Under the pieces are notes generated by a model that saw nothing but the letters and a program-made list of their open reading frames with translations, was not told the origin of the DNA and ran no database searches. From positions 95,354,988-95,418,987 of the forward strand of contig OY294045.1 in the NCBI GenBank assembly GCA_958510825.1: a stretch of DNA of 64,000 bases, written 5' to 3'. The stretch comes from Brachypterus glaber. Taxonomy: Eukaryota > Arthropoda > Insecta > Coleoptera > Kateretidae. Each line of letters starts with the position of its first letter. Positions within the stretch are counted from its first letter, which is position 1. Positions 46,840-57,166 of the stretch are shown here, piece after piece. The position numbers were made by a program, and so were the translations under genes.

Positions 46840-47500
46840 GGTAAACTAGATGAAACGTTGCAAGCACCCTGTCAAAACATCGGCACTATTGTACACTAGA
46901 GCCATCTAGTTTGCAAATTTTAAACTAGGTGTTTTGTTTGATTTGAAATTCTGTATCTTTAAAACATTACACTCTAGCAAAAAACTGTATAAAACATTTT
47001 TTATAGAGCTTTTATTTAAAATATAATTTTTTGAAATCGGGTTTTAAATATGAGATATGCTAAAAAAACCTTTTACTGCTTTATATTCTCTTTCTTGGCT
47101 GAATTATACTCAGTTGTTTGACAATGTTTCAGGCGTATGATGTATTATGTTTTTTGTATATTGTAAACCTATGAAATAAAATTTATCTTATCTTATCTTA
47201 TCTTATCTTTAAACGCCAATATCTCGAAAACTATGCGTTTTAGGAAAACGTTGTTTATAACATTTTTTGACCAATTTAAAATTATCTTTTATATAAGAAC
47301 TAAATTAACCAAATACAATAATAATTGCCTTAATTATAAACAAAAAACGCTAAAAATAGGAGTTTTACCCTATTTTTACCCCCTTACCCCCAAAATCTAA
47401 TCAGCTCTTCGGAATACGATAAGAAACAATATGCGAAAAACCGCAAGTCGATGTCTCATGTAGAAATGAAGTTAGAGAGTTAACACCCAGCCAGAGAGAC
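46840..47500 (+). repeat. Repeat family D, copy 3
   Basis: Begins with the GTTGCAAGCACC and AAACATCGGCACTA module, then the family D body in plus orientation. Interrupted at 47084-47206 by a LINE tail; its right end is interrupted by the hairpin repeat at 47508-47845, after which GATTTCGACTCG resumes. Confidence 0.7.
47084..47206 (+). mobile_element. Tiny 5'-truncated LINE tail with (TTATC)n
   Basis: 123 bp of 3' UTR ending GAAATAAAATTTATC and a TTATC tail, inserted in family D between duplicated CTTTA (47079-47083, 47207-47211). The uninterrupted family D copies at 32.95 and 37.18 kb give the empty site CTGCTTTAAACGCC. Confidence 0.75.
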
Positions 47501-47507
47501 GGACGCA

Positions 47508-47845
47508 AATAGTTATTTATGGTACTAGTGGGTAAAGAAAGATATTGCCCATGAGAAAATTAACCTGCGAGGCGTCAGCAAGCAGGTTAATTTTCGAGAG
47601 GGCAATATCGGTTTACCCATGAGTGCCATACAAGGTTTTATCCAATAAATAGCTTAGGAATTCATATTTTTATTAAAAATTTTAATGACATTTGCAAGAA
47701 ATTAATTTAATAAGTGACAGTTGAGTGGGTAAAATAAATAATTATCCACTCAATAAAGTAAAAGCCACGCGGGGGTTATTATTGTGTTTATCTATTTAAC
47801 ATAAAGCTGGTAATTGTCTTATTATCTGTATGTATTGGATACATT
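47508..47845. repeat. Repeat with long hairpin, copy 2
   Basis: Matches 11204-11530, including the GATATTGCCC hairpin (47541-47609) and the last TTATTATCTGTATGTATT. Inserted into family D copy 3. Class unknown. Confidence 0.7.
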
Positions 47846-47989
47846 TTTTTTTCTGATTTCGACTCGAAGATTTCAATACATCGGCACTCTTAGTAGCACC
47901 AAGTACCGATGTAATTGGTTTTCGAGAAATCGTGGTCATCGCAAACGATAGAATAAAAATGCGTTTCGGGGCAAGGGCCATGGTTTGTA

Positions 47990-48282
47990 GGTCGTTCAAA
48001 TAAAGTGGTGATTACATACCTGAAAAAAATCAATAAAAACCCTTAATTTTCCCGCGCCAGAAGGCATATAACCCCTTAAGCAATTAGAGTCAAATTTATG
48101 GCTATTCGGATCGCCTTCTTTACAAAATGGTATCTAAATAATACCTTTATATTTCGCATAATATTTTATTAAAATACATGTTGGGAGAACTATAGTATTT
48201 CCAAATATGCTTCATTTTTTTAAATTTGGCGCTAAATACTCTACGAAGTCCGATTTACACTGAAGCATGTGGCTTTTTTTAC
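47990..48282. other. No gene recognised
   Basis: Contains the second GTGATTACATACC arm (48006-48046) and otherwise unassigned sequence. Confidence 0.4.
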
Positions 48283-48538
48283 ATGTTTGTTTAACCTCGC
48301 ACTATTCTACTTAATTAAGCATCCCCTGTCCAGGACTTGTGTGGGCTAGTAGTAGAGGGAACCACCGGCTTATACTGACTTTCGAACCAGTTTTTATAGG
48401 GAGTGTACGATTCACTTACACCTTCGCCTATTATTTAACTGAAAAAGGCAAATCGGCGCCAGTGAGAATCGAACTCACACTGTTGTCTAGTAGACTTGTC
48501 ATGTACAGACGCGGTAGACCACTACACCAATCCTCCCA
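48283..48538 (-). mobile_element. tRNA-derived SINE, copy 1
   Basis: Read on the minus strand: a tRNA-like head (48455-48538) with A box TGGTGTAGTGG, B box GTTCGATTC inside a perfect GTGAG/CTCAC T-stem, and a variable-arm-like TCTACTAGA hairpin. A body follows with GGTGGTTCCCTCTACTACTA and CACAAGTCCTGG, then the tail GAGGTTAAACAAACATGTAA. The acceptor stem does not pair, so this is a pol III retroposon, not a tRNA gene. The body matches the copy at 59106-59362. Confidence 0.8.
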
Positions 48539-48901
48539 TATGTTGTTTGTTGTTTGTTTTGAATGTCGAAATGACCAAGTAAAACTTTTATATAGTGTAC
48601 CTTAAATCAATGATTTTGTATGAACCAAACCAATAAATACTTCTCATTTCTCATAATTTTTACAATTTTTCATAAGAATTGCGTTAACACGTAGGTTTTT
48701 ATGATAAAAAAAAAACACGTAGGTTAAGGGGTAAAACGCCGACAAAATTTTTTAGGAAGAAATCTTTAAAGATTTCCTCCAGATTACCTCCAATTTGTAC
48801 ACCTGAATTCCTCTGCGGTTTACAACTCGACGTAGGTTTATATTATTTTATTATTCTTATGTGATATGGCTTATGTGCCGGAATGAATGCATTATTATTA
48901 T

Positions 48902-49165
48902 TATATTACCAATGAACTAATAACTCTTCTCTCTAGAATAGGCATTTCATTTGTAAAAACTGAAAAAAACGTAACCAACATATACATTTGTTTGTCTTAC
49001 TCGCACAGCTTTGTTCTAACAGAGACAACAATAACAGTTACTGGTAATTGTTATTTTATTGTTCAGGCCTGAATATACCTACTATTTGTTTACAAACAAA
49101 CCGAGATGTTGGCGATACTTTATATTAACGGTATGCGTATTCTAGAGAGAAGAGTTGTTAGTTCC
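48902..49165. mobile_element. MITE with TAACTCTTCTCTCTAGA ends, copy 1
   Basis: Left end GAACTAATAACTCTTCTCTC and its inverse on the right. The centre is GTTACTGGTAATTGTTATTT and an AGGCCTGA palindrome. Second copy at 61418-62478 split by a LINE. Noncoding; superfamily unclear. Confidence 0.75.
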
Positions 49166-49510
49166 TTGTATATTACCCGAAAAAAATATCTTTTGGGCCC
49201 CCTTAATTCCTTTCTAATTCAATCAGCACCCTATTTCCAAGTATATCAGGTTTTTATTTAATTATGTTTGTAAAGATGTCATTGTGATATTTTAGTATTC
49301 AGAGGAACCCTATGTCCAGCCTTAAATGCGAAGAGTTTAACAATATTCTTCCTACTTTACTTCAATCGAACTTTTAAAGGTGGGTGTTTTTTTAGGTCAA
49401 AAATCTGAGAGAAGTAGCAAAAGTATACTTTGTAGAAATATTTATGCAAAATTTGTTTTCTTATAATATTATTTTATATTAGAAAAGGTTTTTTAAAAGA
49501 AGGCGTTCAG
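49166..49510. other. No gene recognised
   Basis: AT-rich DNA with no supported feature. Confidence 0.4.
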
Positions 49511-49740
49511 ATAGATAGATCGGTCTGTCGGTCTGCTGGTTTGTCGGTCTGCTGGTCTGTCGGTCTGTCGGTATGTCGGTATGTCGGTATTTCGGTATGT
49601 CGGTATGTCAGTCTGTCGGTCTGTCGATCTGTCTGTTGGTCTGTCGGTCTATCGGTTTGTTTGTCTTTCGGTCTGTTGGTCTGTCAGCCTGTCGGTTTAT
49701 CGGCATGTCGGTTTGTTTCTGCAAGTCGGTCTGACCATGA
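49511..49740 (+). repeat. Degenerate 8-bp GGTCTGTC tandem array
   Basis: About 28 units of GGTCTGTC/GGTATGTC variants, followed by CATGATAACTCGAGAACGC, the same kind of sequence that follows the shorter run at 22.8 kb. The SVCRSVGLSV-type ORFs are artefacts of the period. Confidence 0.9.
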
Positions 49741-50074
49741 TAACTCGAGAACGCTTTGATCTAAAGACTTTAAGGACAATAGGTTTTCACTGGGATTGTT
49801 TTTGATAAAAATCGGGGAGGGGTAAGAAGCTAAAATGGGGTAAAAACTATTAAAAAAAAGTAATAACTATTTCTGAAAAAACATTTGAAAAAAAAATTCG
49901 TGCATTCGTTTTAGGGAACCTAGGCTAGTGGAAATATTTTTTTTTGTTTGCAGCATTATTTCCCATATAACGAATCCATGTTACTCGTTACTCGCGGAAT
50001 TGAATTTAAAAATTGTATATATACAAAAATAAACCGGTGCCAATTACACCACTCCCTAAATTAAATACTAACAA
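49741..50074. other. Unassigned repeat-derived DNA
   Basis: Continuation of the 22.8-kb repeat for ~100 bp (ATCGGGGAGGGGTAAGAAG), then AT-rich DNA with nothing identifiable. Confidence 0.4.
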
Positions 50075-50077
50075 TTA

Positions 50078-51179
50078 CACAGGCCCACAAAAAAAATAGT
50101 GAGTCTTGGAGTCCAATATGATATTCCTATGTATTTTTTCCCGCTGAAACCGAATCCGTGAGGATTCTGACATAACCTCAAAAAACTACTGAAACCGCTA
50201 AAATCATTCACTCCATACCACTTTCACCCCTTCCTCCAAATTCGTAATTTCGTAACCCCATAATCCCCTAACCTCGGAATACCATTACTCCATAACTTCA
50301 AAACACCGTAACCTCATTAAGTAGAAAAATCTGGTTCGGGAAAACAGAACAATTACGTGAAATTTTCTTGTAGAACATAGTTATGAATAAATAACTGTAT
50401 AACCCTGAAATTCCATCTCACCATAACCTCCTAACCTCTTCACTCCGTAACCCCATATATTATAACCTCTTAAACCCATCATCCTATTCTGTGAAGAAGT
50501 CCAGTTCTCGAAATCATAAGAGTTTTGTGAGTGAAGTCATGAATCAAGGTCTACTTCATTATTTTTTTAACACCCCTCACGTCTAATACCTCAGTATGCT
50601 TATTATCCAATCTTTTTTGCATAATATTTATGAAATTTAATTTTTTCGTGGTATTTACGCAATTGTCTAACGAAAGACCACTACTACCACTACTACTACT
50701 TTTCACGATTGCCATTGTGAAAAGTTCTATGAGAACATTAGAGATGGTGACACTGCTTCTCAGGAAGATGTGTGGAATTTTGTGGATTTTGAGGTTATGG
50801 TATTAGGGGATTTTGGGGTTATAGAGTTACTTACCTATGACTATGTTCCACAAAAAAAAACTGAAGAATTTGTTCTGTTTTCCCAAACTAGATTTTTCTA
50901 CTTAATCAGGTTTCAGGGTTTAGAGGTTATGTGGCTATGGTATTATGAGGTTAGGTGATTATGGGGTTCTGGGGTTATAGAATTAGCAATTTGGGGACAG
51001 GGGGTGACATAGATGACTTTAGCGGTTTCAGTAGTTATTCGGTTTTTTTTTTTTGAGGTTATGTCAAAATCCTGACGTGTAGGGGTTAAACGGGTTGCGG
51101 ATTCAGTTTCAGCGGGAAAAAATACATAGGAATATCATATTGGAATAAAAGACTCACAATTTTTTTTTGTGAGCCTGTC
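50078..51179. mobile_element. PIF/Harbinger-like foldback MITE, copy 3
   Basis: Same termini and subterminal blocks as 1979-2978 (CACAGGCCCACAAAAAAA, then GTGAGTCTTGG and CCCGCTGAAACCGAATCCG), flanked by TTA at 50075-50077 and 51180-51182. The last TIR base is changed. The middle (about 50570-50770) has unique sequence including CTACTACCACTACTACTACT, so the hairpin loop differs from copy 1. Confidence 0.75.
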
Positions 51180-51182
51180 TTA

Positions 51183-51960
51183 TTTATGTAGTTAAATTGT
51201 TTGTTGTGAAAAAGGCACCGACTTATTTTTTATTTTTTACTTTTTAGAGACGGTTCATTTTTTTTGCGAAAAGTTTTTATTCTTTACTTTTTAGGGACAC
51301 AACACTTGTAGATCTGTAAGGTCATCTAAGCTAAATTATAGTTGTCCTTCCATCTTGGCAAGCTGCTGACGTCACAACGCACTATTAGTGCGTATCTTAA
51401 AGATAAATTTCTAAAAAATAAATTTAGTAGTATTTTTATTTCAGCGACCAAGAGTCCAACCAACCTTATTTTAAACGAAATACTAAATAAAATCTTTGTA
51501 AAACTTTAAGCGTTAAGTAATAATCAAATAACGCCTTATGGTATAATCACAAATTTTATAATTTTCTCTTGGTATTTTAATATTCAGGTATACAGAATCA
51601 AGTTTAGCGGCATTTAAAAGATTTTTAGCCTGCCGTAGTATTTAAGTGACCCCTTAATCAAGTTATCCGACTTATCCGAGTTGTCCGATCATTATCTAAA
51701 AATTTGGTTGGTATTAGAACCAAATTAAGCCGGTTTTAATTGAAATTGCGTTAAAACGATTAGATTTATCTTGATTATCTGGCTTACCCGGCATTATCCG
51801 AGCGTCAAATTAAAACGGGACCACCTCAGGAATGCCCTCTTTAAGTAGTAAAAGGTTTCATCAAATTACGTTCATCCGTTCCAAAGTTATGCGGGAACAA
51901 ACAAAGTCACACGTCGAATTGATAACCTCCTCCTTTTTTGGAAGTCGGTTAAAAATAGGT
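51183..51960. other. No gene recognised
   Basis: Includes a stretch with several TTATCCGA words (51655-51800) but no TIR, domain or tail was supported. Confidence 0.4.
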
Positions 51961-51961
51961 T

Positions 51962-52187
51962 TTATTTTGTCTCTAAAAATTTAGTTAGGTTTGGAAGTTT
52001 GTTAAAAATGAAAAAAAAAACAGATCCAATTTTATTTTTTAATGTTTTTTTTTGTTCTTGTTGAGACTCAACAAACGATTTAATAAGCCTATATCCCCAA
52101 GGTAATCCCAGATCTAAATGATACAATTTTTCGTAGTGATTTAGTTTTAGTTCTGCTTCTAGATTGTAACCTGCCTTCAGGTGTTCG
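51962..52187 (-). CDS. Candidate host exon of unknown family
   Basis: On the minus strand a pyrimidine-rich ATCTTCTCAATTTCAG precedes an open frame (first base completing a codon) that reads EHLKAGYNLEAELKLN, then HLDLGLPWGYRLIKSFVESQ, then turns lysine-rich and stops at 51962-51964. The first ~43 residues have balanced amino-acid use unlike the AT-driven ORFs around; the rest may be intron or 3' UTR. No protein family is recognised. It is on the same strand as the channel exon at 60.4 kb. A decayed transposon ORF is the main alternative. Confidence 0.3.
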
Positions 52188-52398
52188 CTGAAATTGAGAA
52201 GATAAGTTTGAAAACTCCATTACAACTATTACAGTAAGATTGGCTCTGTCAATTTGGCCGTAATGGAACACTAACACATTTCATATAAGAAAAGAAAATT
52301 GAATTTCTGTTGTTTCGAGAAATATAATTTATAGTAAGATTAATAATCTTTTCTAATACGTGAGATTCCATACAAAACCATTTGAGGTTTGTAGTAAG
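52188..52398. other. No gene recognised
   Basis: AT-rich DNA leading into the segment that is repeated on the far side of the assembly gap. Confidence 0.4.
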
Positions 52399-52798
52399 TA
52401 TTTTAAAAATTGTTATTTAATAGAATAGTAAAAAACTAAAAGGGAATATCTCGGTTAGCTAATTTTTATTTGAAACTATTTTAGAACTAAACATATTTGG
52501 AAAAATACAATAGGATAGGGAGGGGCTAAAGTGGACAGTGGTTGCATGTGAACAGTTTAATTTCCGCGGTTATTTTAGGGTTTATACGTTTAAAATAAAT
52601 ATTATAGATGTCATTTTTAATGCGTATATACCAGATGCAGTGTTAATTCTCGTTAGTTGAAATTTTTATTGTCAATAACTTATTGGTTGTTTACTACGTG
52701 CTAAAATAAATTTTTCGGGTTTTGGTAATTTGACTTATTCAATTAAGTAGAATGTAAATCTTAACAAATTATATAATATATTTTAATGTACACAAACG
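52399..52798 (+). repeat. Segment repeated at 54804-55203 (probable allele copy)
   Basis: 400 bp that recurs base for base, apart from at least two substitutions, on the other side of the gap. Here GTAGTAAGTA runs directly into TTTTAAAAATTG, i.e. the empty site of the TATTGGT element. Confidence 0.85.
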
Positions 52799-52998
52799 NN
52801 NNNNNNNNNNNNNNNNNNNNNNNNNNNNNNNNNNNNNNNNNNNNNNNNNNNNNNNNNNNNNNNNNNNNNNNNNNNNNNNNNNNNNNNNNNNNNNNNNNNN
52901 NNNNNNNNNNNNNNNNNNNNNNNNNNNNNNNNNNNNNNNNNNNNNNNNNNNNNNNNNNNNNNNNNNNNNNNNNNNNNNNNNNNNNNNNNNNNNNNNNN
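52799..52998. other. Assembly gap (200 N)
   Basis: A run of exactly 200 Ns, probably a default-size scaffold gap. The 81-residue X-filled ORFs across it are meaningless. Confidence 1.
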
Positions 52999-53009
52999 TG
53001 TAGTAAGTA

Positions 53010-54803
53010 CCCTATGAAAAATGACCAATAGAAATCAAATACAAACCAATAGAAATTTGTATTGGTTTTTATTGGTCTCTATTGGTTTTATTGGTCTTTA
53101 TTGGTATTAAAATTAAACTCTATTGGTTTATATTGGTCTGTGTTGGAAAAAATTTTTACTGGTTATTACCAATACAAAACGTATTGGTCTGTATTGGTTC
53201 TTTTCCAAAATATATGTTATTTTATTGGTATGTATTGGTTTAAATTGGATATTATATTTATTGGTAAATACCAATACAAAACTTATTGGTCCGTATTGGT
53301 TTATTTAAATATTTTTTTTAATATATATTGGTATCTAATGGTTTATATTGGACTTTATATTTATTGGTAAGTACCAATACAAAAACCTTATTTTTGTATT
53401 GGTTTGTATTGGTTTATATTTGACCAAATATCGATATTATATTTATTGGTAAATTCCAATACAAAAACTTATTGGTCTGTATTGGTCTTTTTTAAATATT
53501 TTTTTTTATATTGGTATCTAATGGTTTATATTGGATATTATATTTATTGGTAAATACCAGTACAAAAACCTTCTTTTTTGTATTGGTTCATATTTGTCGA
53601 AATATCTATATTATATTTATTGGCACATACCAATACAAACACTTATTGGTCTGTACAGACCAATACGTATTGGTCTTTTTCAAATATTTTTTTTTATATT
53701 ATAATATTAATACCAATTGGTATCTAATGGTTTGTATTGGATATTATATTTATTGGTAAATACCAATAAAAAAAACTTTTTTTTTCTATTGGTTTGTATT
53801 GTTTTATATTTGATATTATATTTATTGGTAAGTACCAATACAAAAAAAATATTTTTTCTATTGGTTTATATTTTATATTATATTTATTGGCAAATACCAA
53901 TATAAAAACTTTTAATATTATTTATGTTTGAAACTGCCCCTTGTCTGGGTTGAATCTGCCTCGCTCTGGGGCTGATTCAGCCATTTTGCAGCCTGTGATT
54001 TAAACAGCAAAAAAAAAGATTAAATATTTATTTTATAAAATTTTTAACTACAGCTATTTATAGACAAAGGTTTGAAGTTTACGACAATGGAAAAATTATT
54101 TTGAAATATTTATATTTTACAAAGATATAAATTTTTTGGCAAAAAGCTTTTTGGCTTTGGCACTAGTCGTTGAACCTTCCCCTACAATTTTTTATTGCAA
54201 TTTCCTAACTTTATGAAGGCAACATTTTCCAACTTTGATAAAAATTACTAAAGTTTAAGTTAAACCATTATTTTTGAATTATTCAAATTGAATGAATATA
54301 AAAACAATGGTTTTTTTGTTCGCGGTTTCGTTTAAAAAGCCGGCGTCTATGGTTTGGTTATTTCCAATAAGATACATTTTATCTTTATTGGTCCGTATTG
54401 GTACATTATTGTACCGGTAAAATCCAATATAAACCAATATACCAACTTCTACAAATTATATTGGTAATTTCCAATAAGATACATTGTATGCCTCTCTATT
54501 GGTCTGTATTGGTCTCTATCGGTTATTTTATTGGGAAGCCCATTATAAACCAATAGAAAACGACTTACACAAGATTGTATTGGTAATTTCCAATAATACG
54601 TTTTTCGAGTCTCTATTGGTTTTTTTTCGCTTTGTATTCGGTTATTGTACTGGTCTATATTGGAGTTTACCAATAGAAACCGACTTACGTAAGTCGTTTT
54701 CTATTGGTCTGTATTGGTATATACCAGTTCAATAACCGAGTACAAACCTCAAAAAAACCAATAGAAAATTTCTTCTGTTCTCTATTGGTCATTTTTCATA
54801 GGG
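53010..54803. mobile_element. TATTGGT-rich TIR element, unclassified
   Basis: Starts CCCTATGAAAAATGACCAAT and ends with the inverse, with TA on both sides (53008-53009, 54804-54805); the empty site is at 52399-52400. The interior is packed with TATTGGT and its complement ACCAATA, up to four or five per 60 bases. Eight degenerate modules, starting at about 53249, 53350, 53433, 53531, 53607, 53739, 53811 and 53873, share TTATATTTATTGGTAAATAC and hence the palindrome TATTGGTA..TACCAATA. A ~400-bp unrelated AT-rich core lies at about 53930-54355. No transposase; ORFs rich in Y, W, L and I are by-products. Confidence 0.75.
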
Positions 54804-55203
54804 TATTTTAAAAATTGTTATTTAATAGAATAGTAAAAAACTAAAAGGGAATATCTCGGTTAGCTAATTTTTATTTGAAACTATTTTAGAACTAAACATA
54901 TTTGGAAAAATACAATAGGATAGGGAGGGGCTAAAGTGGACAGTGGTTGTATGTGAACAGTTTAATTTCCGCGGTTATTTTAGGGTTTATACGTTTAAAA
55001 TAAATATTATAGATGTCATTTTTAATGCGTATATACCAGATGCAGTGTTAATTCTCGTTAGTTGAAATTTTTATTGTCAATAACTTATTGGTTGTTTACT
55101 ACGTGCTAAAATAAATTTTTCGGGTTTTGGTAATTTGACTTATTCAATTAAGTAGAATGTAAATCTTAACAAATTATATAATATATTTTAATGTACACGA
55201 ACG
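54804..55203 (+). repeat. Second copy of 52399-52798
   Basis: See the copy at 52399. This copy follows the filled site of the TATTGGT element and continues without a break into 55204 and beyond. Confidence 0.85.
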
Positions 55204-55611
55204 TGTTGTGATTTTTTATCCCTAATTTTGCTACAAAATTTATATTTTTAGTTTAATGGGCCACTTAACCTAAAATTGTAACCTTTTCATTTCCCACTAC
55301 AAGCCACAAAAGTATTATTAGGAAGAGATGTAATTTTAAAGTCCAAACTTATTGGTTGTTTACTACGTGCTAAAATAAATTTTTCGGGTTTTGGTAATTT
55401 GACTTATTCAATTAAGTAGAATGTAAATCTTAACAAATTATATAATATATTTTAATGTACACGAACGTGTTGTGATTTTTTATCCCTAATTTTGCTACAA
55501 AATTTATATTTTTAGTTTAATGGGCCACTTAACCTAAAATTGTAACCTTTTCATTTCCCACTACAAGCCACAAAAGTATTATTAGGAAGAGATGTAATTT
55601 TAAAGTCCAAA
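55084..55611 (+). repeat. Tandem duplication, 264-bp unit
   Basis: 55084-55347 and 55348-55611 are virtually identical, both beginning CTTATTGGTTGTTTACTACG and ending TAAAGTCCAAA. May be a real recent duplication or an assembly effect next to the unresolved haplotypes. Confidence 0.85.
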
Positions 55612-55768
55612 CCATTGAAGTTAAAAGGGACAGCTAGAACTTCTGCAATGATTGAATTTTTTATCGGCTTAAAGAAGTATAACTATAATATATTTTAAGC
55701 TTTCACGGCCATTAAGATATAAAGAACTTTCACTTTCGGGTTTAGACCGTGTTAATGGATTTTCACTT

Positions 55769-55808
55769 TCCGACGTTTCGTCTCTTACTACTAGAGACAT
55801 CTTCAGGG
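55769..55808 (-). ncRNA. Hammerhead-like ribozyme motif (PLE), copy 2
   Basis: Minus-strand version of the motif at 26791: CTGAAGA, 6-bp stem with AGTAGTA-type loop, GAAA, CGTC. Lies ~40 bp after the endonuclease stop codon region. Predicted 3' product begins GGAAAGTG. Confidence 0.6.
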
Positions 55809-55849
55809 ATTAATCTGAAACTAAGTTTCGAATCAACTTGTGTCACTAT

Positions 55850-56446
55850 TTATGACGAGTTGTGGTTATTCACCCGTGACGAGGTTTTTCCTATCAAAGA
55901 CTTCCATATTGCAGGTAAGTGGTAACCAGTGACCCGATTGATATTGTTAGGATGCTTGATGATTTCTATCGATTCCCGTATCTTCCTTGGCATTTTTCTG
56001 TTTTCTGTTAATATTTGTTTTGTTTCAGACAAATTGATTTTATGACCTGTTTCATGTACATGTTCGGCTACTGCCGATAAGGAAATTTGTTTCTTTCTTA
56101 TATTGCGCTCATGCTCTTGAAGTCTTGTAGAAATTTTTCTCTTAGTTTCACCTATGTAAACCGTATCACAGGAGCAGGGTATTTTATATACGCCTTCTGA
56201 ACTCAGGGGTATTTTGTCTTTTCTTGAAGTCAAACATTGACCTAATTTTTGGTTGGACCGAAATATAGGCTTAATATTTGACTTCTTCAAAAGTTTACCT
56301 ATTTTATCCGTGATACCGCTTACATAGGGAAGTATAACTTGTGTCTGTCTGTCATTGTCACTATTGTCCTGTTGTTTGGGTCTGGGATTTCTGTATTTGT
56401 ATATGGTCTTATTAATGTCTTTTTTGGTATAACCGTTCATGGTCAA
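55850..56446 (-). CDS. PLE GIY-YIG endonuclease domain, left half
   Basis: 198 codons, open and stop-terminated. GIY-YIG features: GVYKIPC at residues 85-91, VYIGET at 96-101, R108 and EH at 111-112; the CSC at 91-93 and the AEHVHETGH stretch at 127-135 fit the zinc-binding arrangement of PLE endonucleases. The domain nicks DNA for insertion in full-length elements, but here the RT is absent, so this is a fragment. The first ~80 residues are the RT-EN linker; the start codon is arbitrary because the upstream coding sequence is missing. Confidence 0.85.
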   Translation of the reverse strand: MTMNGYTKKDINKTIYKYRNPRPKQQDNSDNDRQTQVILPYVSGITDKIGKLLKKSNIKPIFRSNQKLGQCLTSRKDKIPLSSEGVYKIPCSCDTVYIGETKRKISTRLQEHERNIRKKQISLSAVAEHVHETGHKINLSETKQILTENRKMPRKIRESIEIIKHPNNINRVTGYHLPAIWKSLIGKTSSRVNNHNSS

Positions 56447-56489
56447 GGCTTTGGTTAGTTAGTTAGAACTCCTTAAACTAACCAAAGCC

Positions 56490-57086
56490 TTGACCATGAA
56501 CGGTTATACCAAAAAAGACATTAATACGACCATATACAAATACAGAAATCCCAGACCCAAACAACAGGACAATAGTGACAATGACAGACAGACACAAGTT
56601 ATACTTCCCTATGTAAGCGGTATCACGGATAAAATAGGTAAACTTTTGAAGAAGTCAAATATTAAGCCTATATTTCGGTCCAACCAAAAATTAGGTCAAT
56701 GTTTGACTTCAACAAAACACAAAATACCCCTGAGTTCAGAAGGCGTATATAAAATACCCTGCTCCTGTGGTACGGTTTACATAGGTGAAACTAAGAGAAA
56801 AATTTCTACAAGACTTCAAGAGCATGAGCGCAATATAAGAAAGAAACAAATTTCCTTATCGGCAGTAGCCGAACATGTACATGAAACAGGTCATAAAATC
56901 AATTTGTCTGAAACAAAACAAATATTAACAGAAAACAGAAAAATGCCAAGAAAGATACGGGAATCGATAGAAATCATCAAGCATCCTAACAATATCAATC
57001 GGGACACTGGTTACCACTTACCTGCAATATGGAAGTCTTTGATAGGAAAAACCTCGTCACGGGTGAATAACCACAACTCGTCATAA
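56490..57086 (+). CDS. PLE GIY-YIG endonuclease domain, right half
   Basis: Mirror-image partner of the left ORF, differing at a handful of residues (for example CGTVYIGET against CDTVYIGET, and STKHK against SRKDK). The GIY-YIG core residues listed for the left copy are all retained. The differences are scattered point changes, so the halves either came from two templates or have diverged since insertion. Confidence 0.85.
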   Translation: MTMNGYTKKDINTTIYKYRNPRPKQQDNSDNDRQTQVILPYVSGITDKIGKLLKKSNIKPIFRSNQKLGQCLTSTKHKIPLSSEGVYKIPCSCGTVYIGETKRKISTRLQEHERNIRKKQISLSAVAEHVHETGHKINLSETKQILTENRKMPRKIRESIEIIKHPNNINRDTGYHLPAIWKSLIGKTSSRVNNHNSS

Positions 57087-57127
57087 ATAGTAACACAAGT
57101 TGATTCGCAACTTAGTTTCAGATTAAT

Positions 57128-57166
57128 CCCTGAAGATGTCTCTAGTAGTAAGAGACGAAACGTCGG
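57128..57166 (+). ncRNA. Hammerhead-like ribozyme motif (PLE), copy 3
   Basis: Same core and stem as the other two copies: CTGAAGA at 57130-57136, GAAACGTC ending at 57164. No core substitutions relative to the copy at 26791. Confidence 0.6.

Noticed and set aside
48455..48538. tRNA gene on the minus strand
   Set aside because: A and B boxes and T-stem are present, but the acceptor stem does not pair and the sequence runs into a SINE body shared with another locus.
49541..49805. Cysteine- and serine-rich ORFs
   Set aside because: Translation of the degenerate GGTCTGTC array in two frames.
52783..53031. 81-residue ORFs across the gap
   Set aside because: They consist of unknown bases.
53062..54735. 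Several Y/W/L-rich ORFs as small membrane proteins
   Set aside because: All are translations of TATTGGT repeats; length and residues follow the motif.
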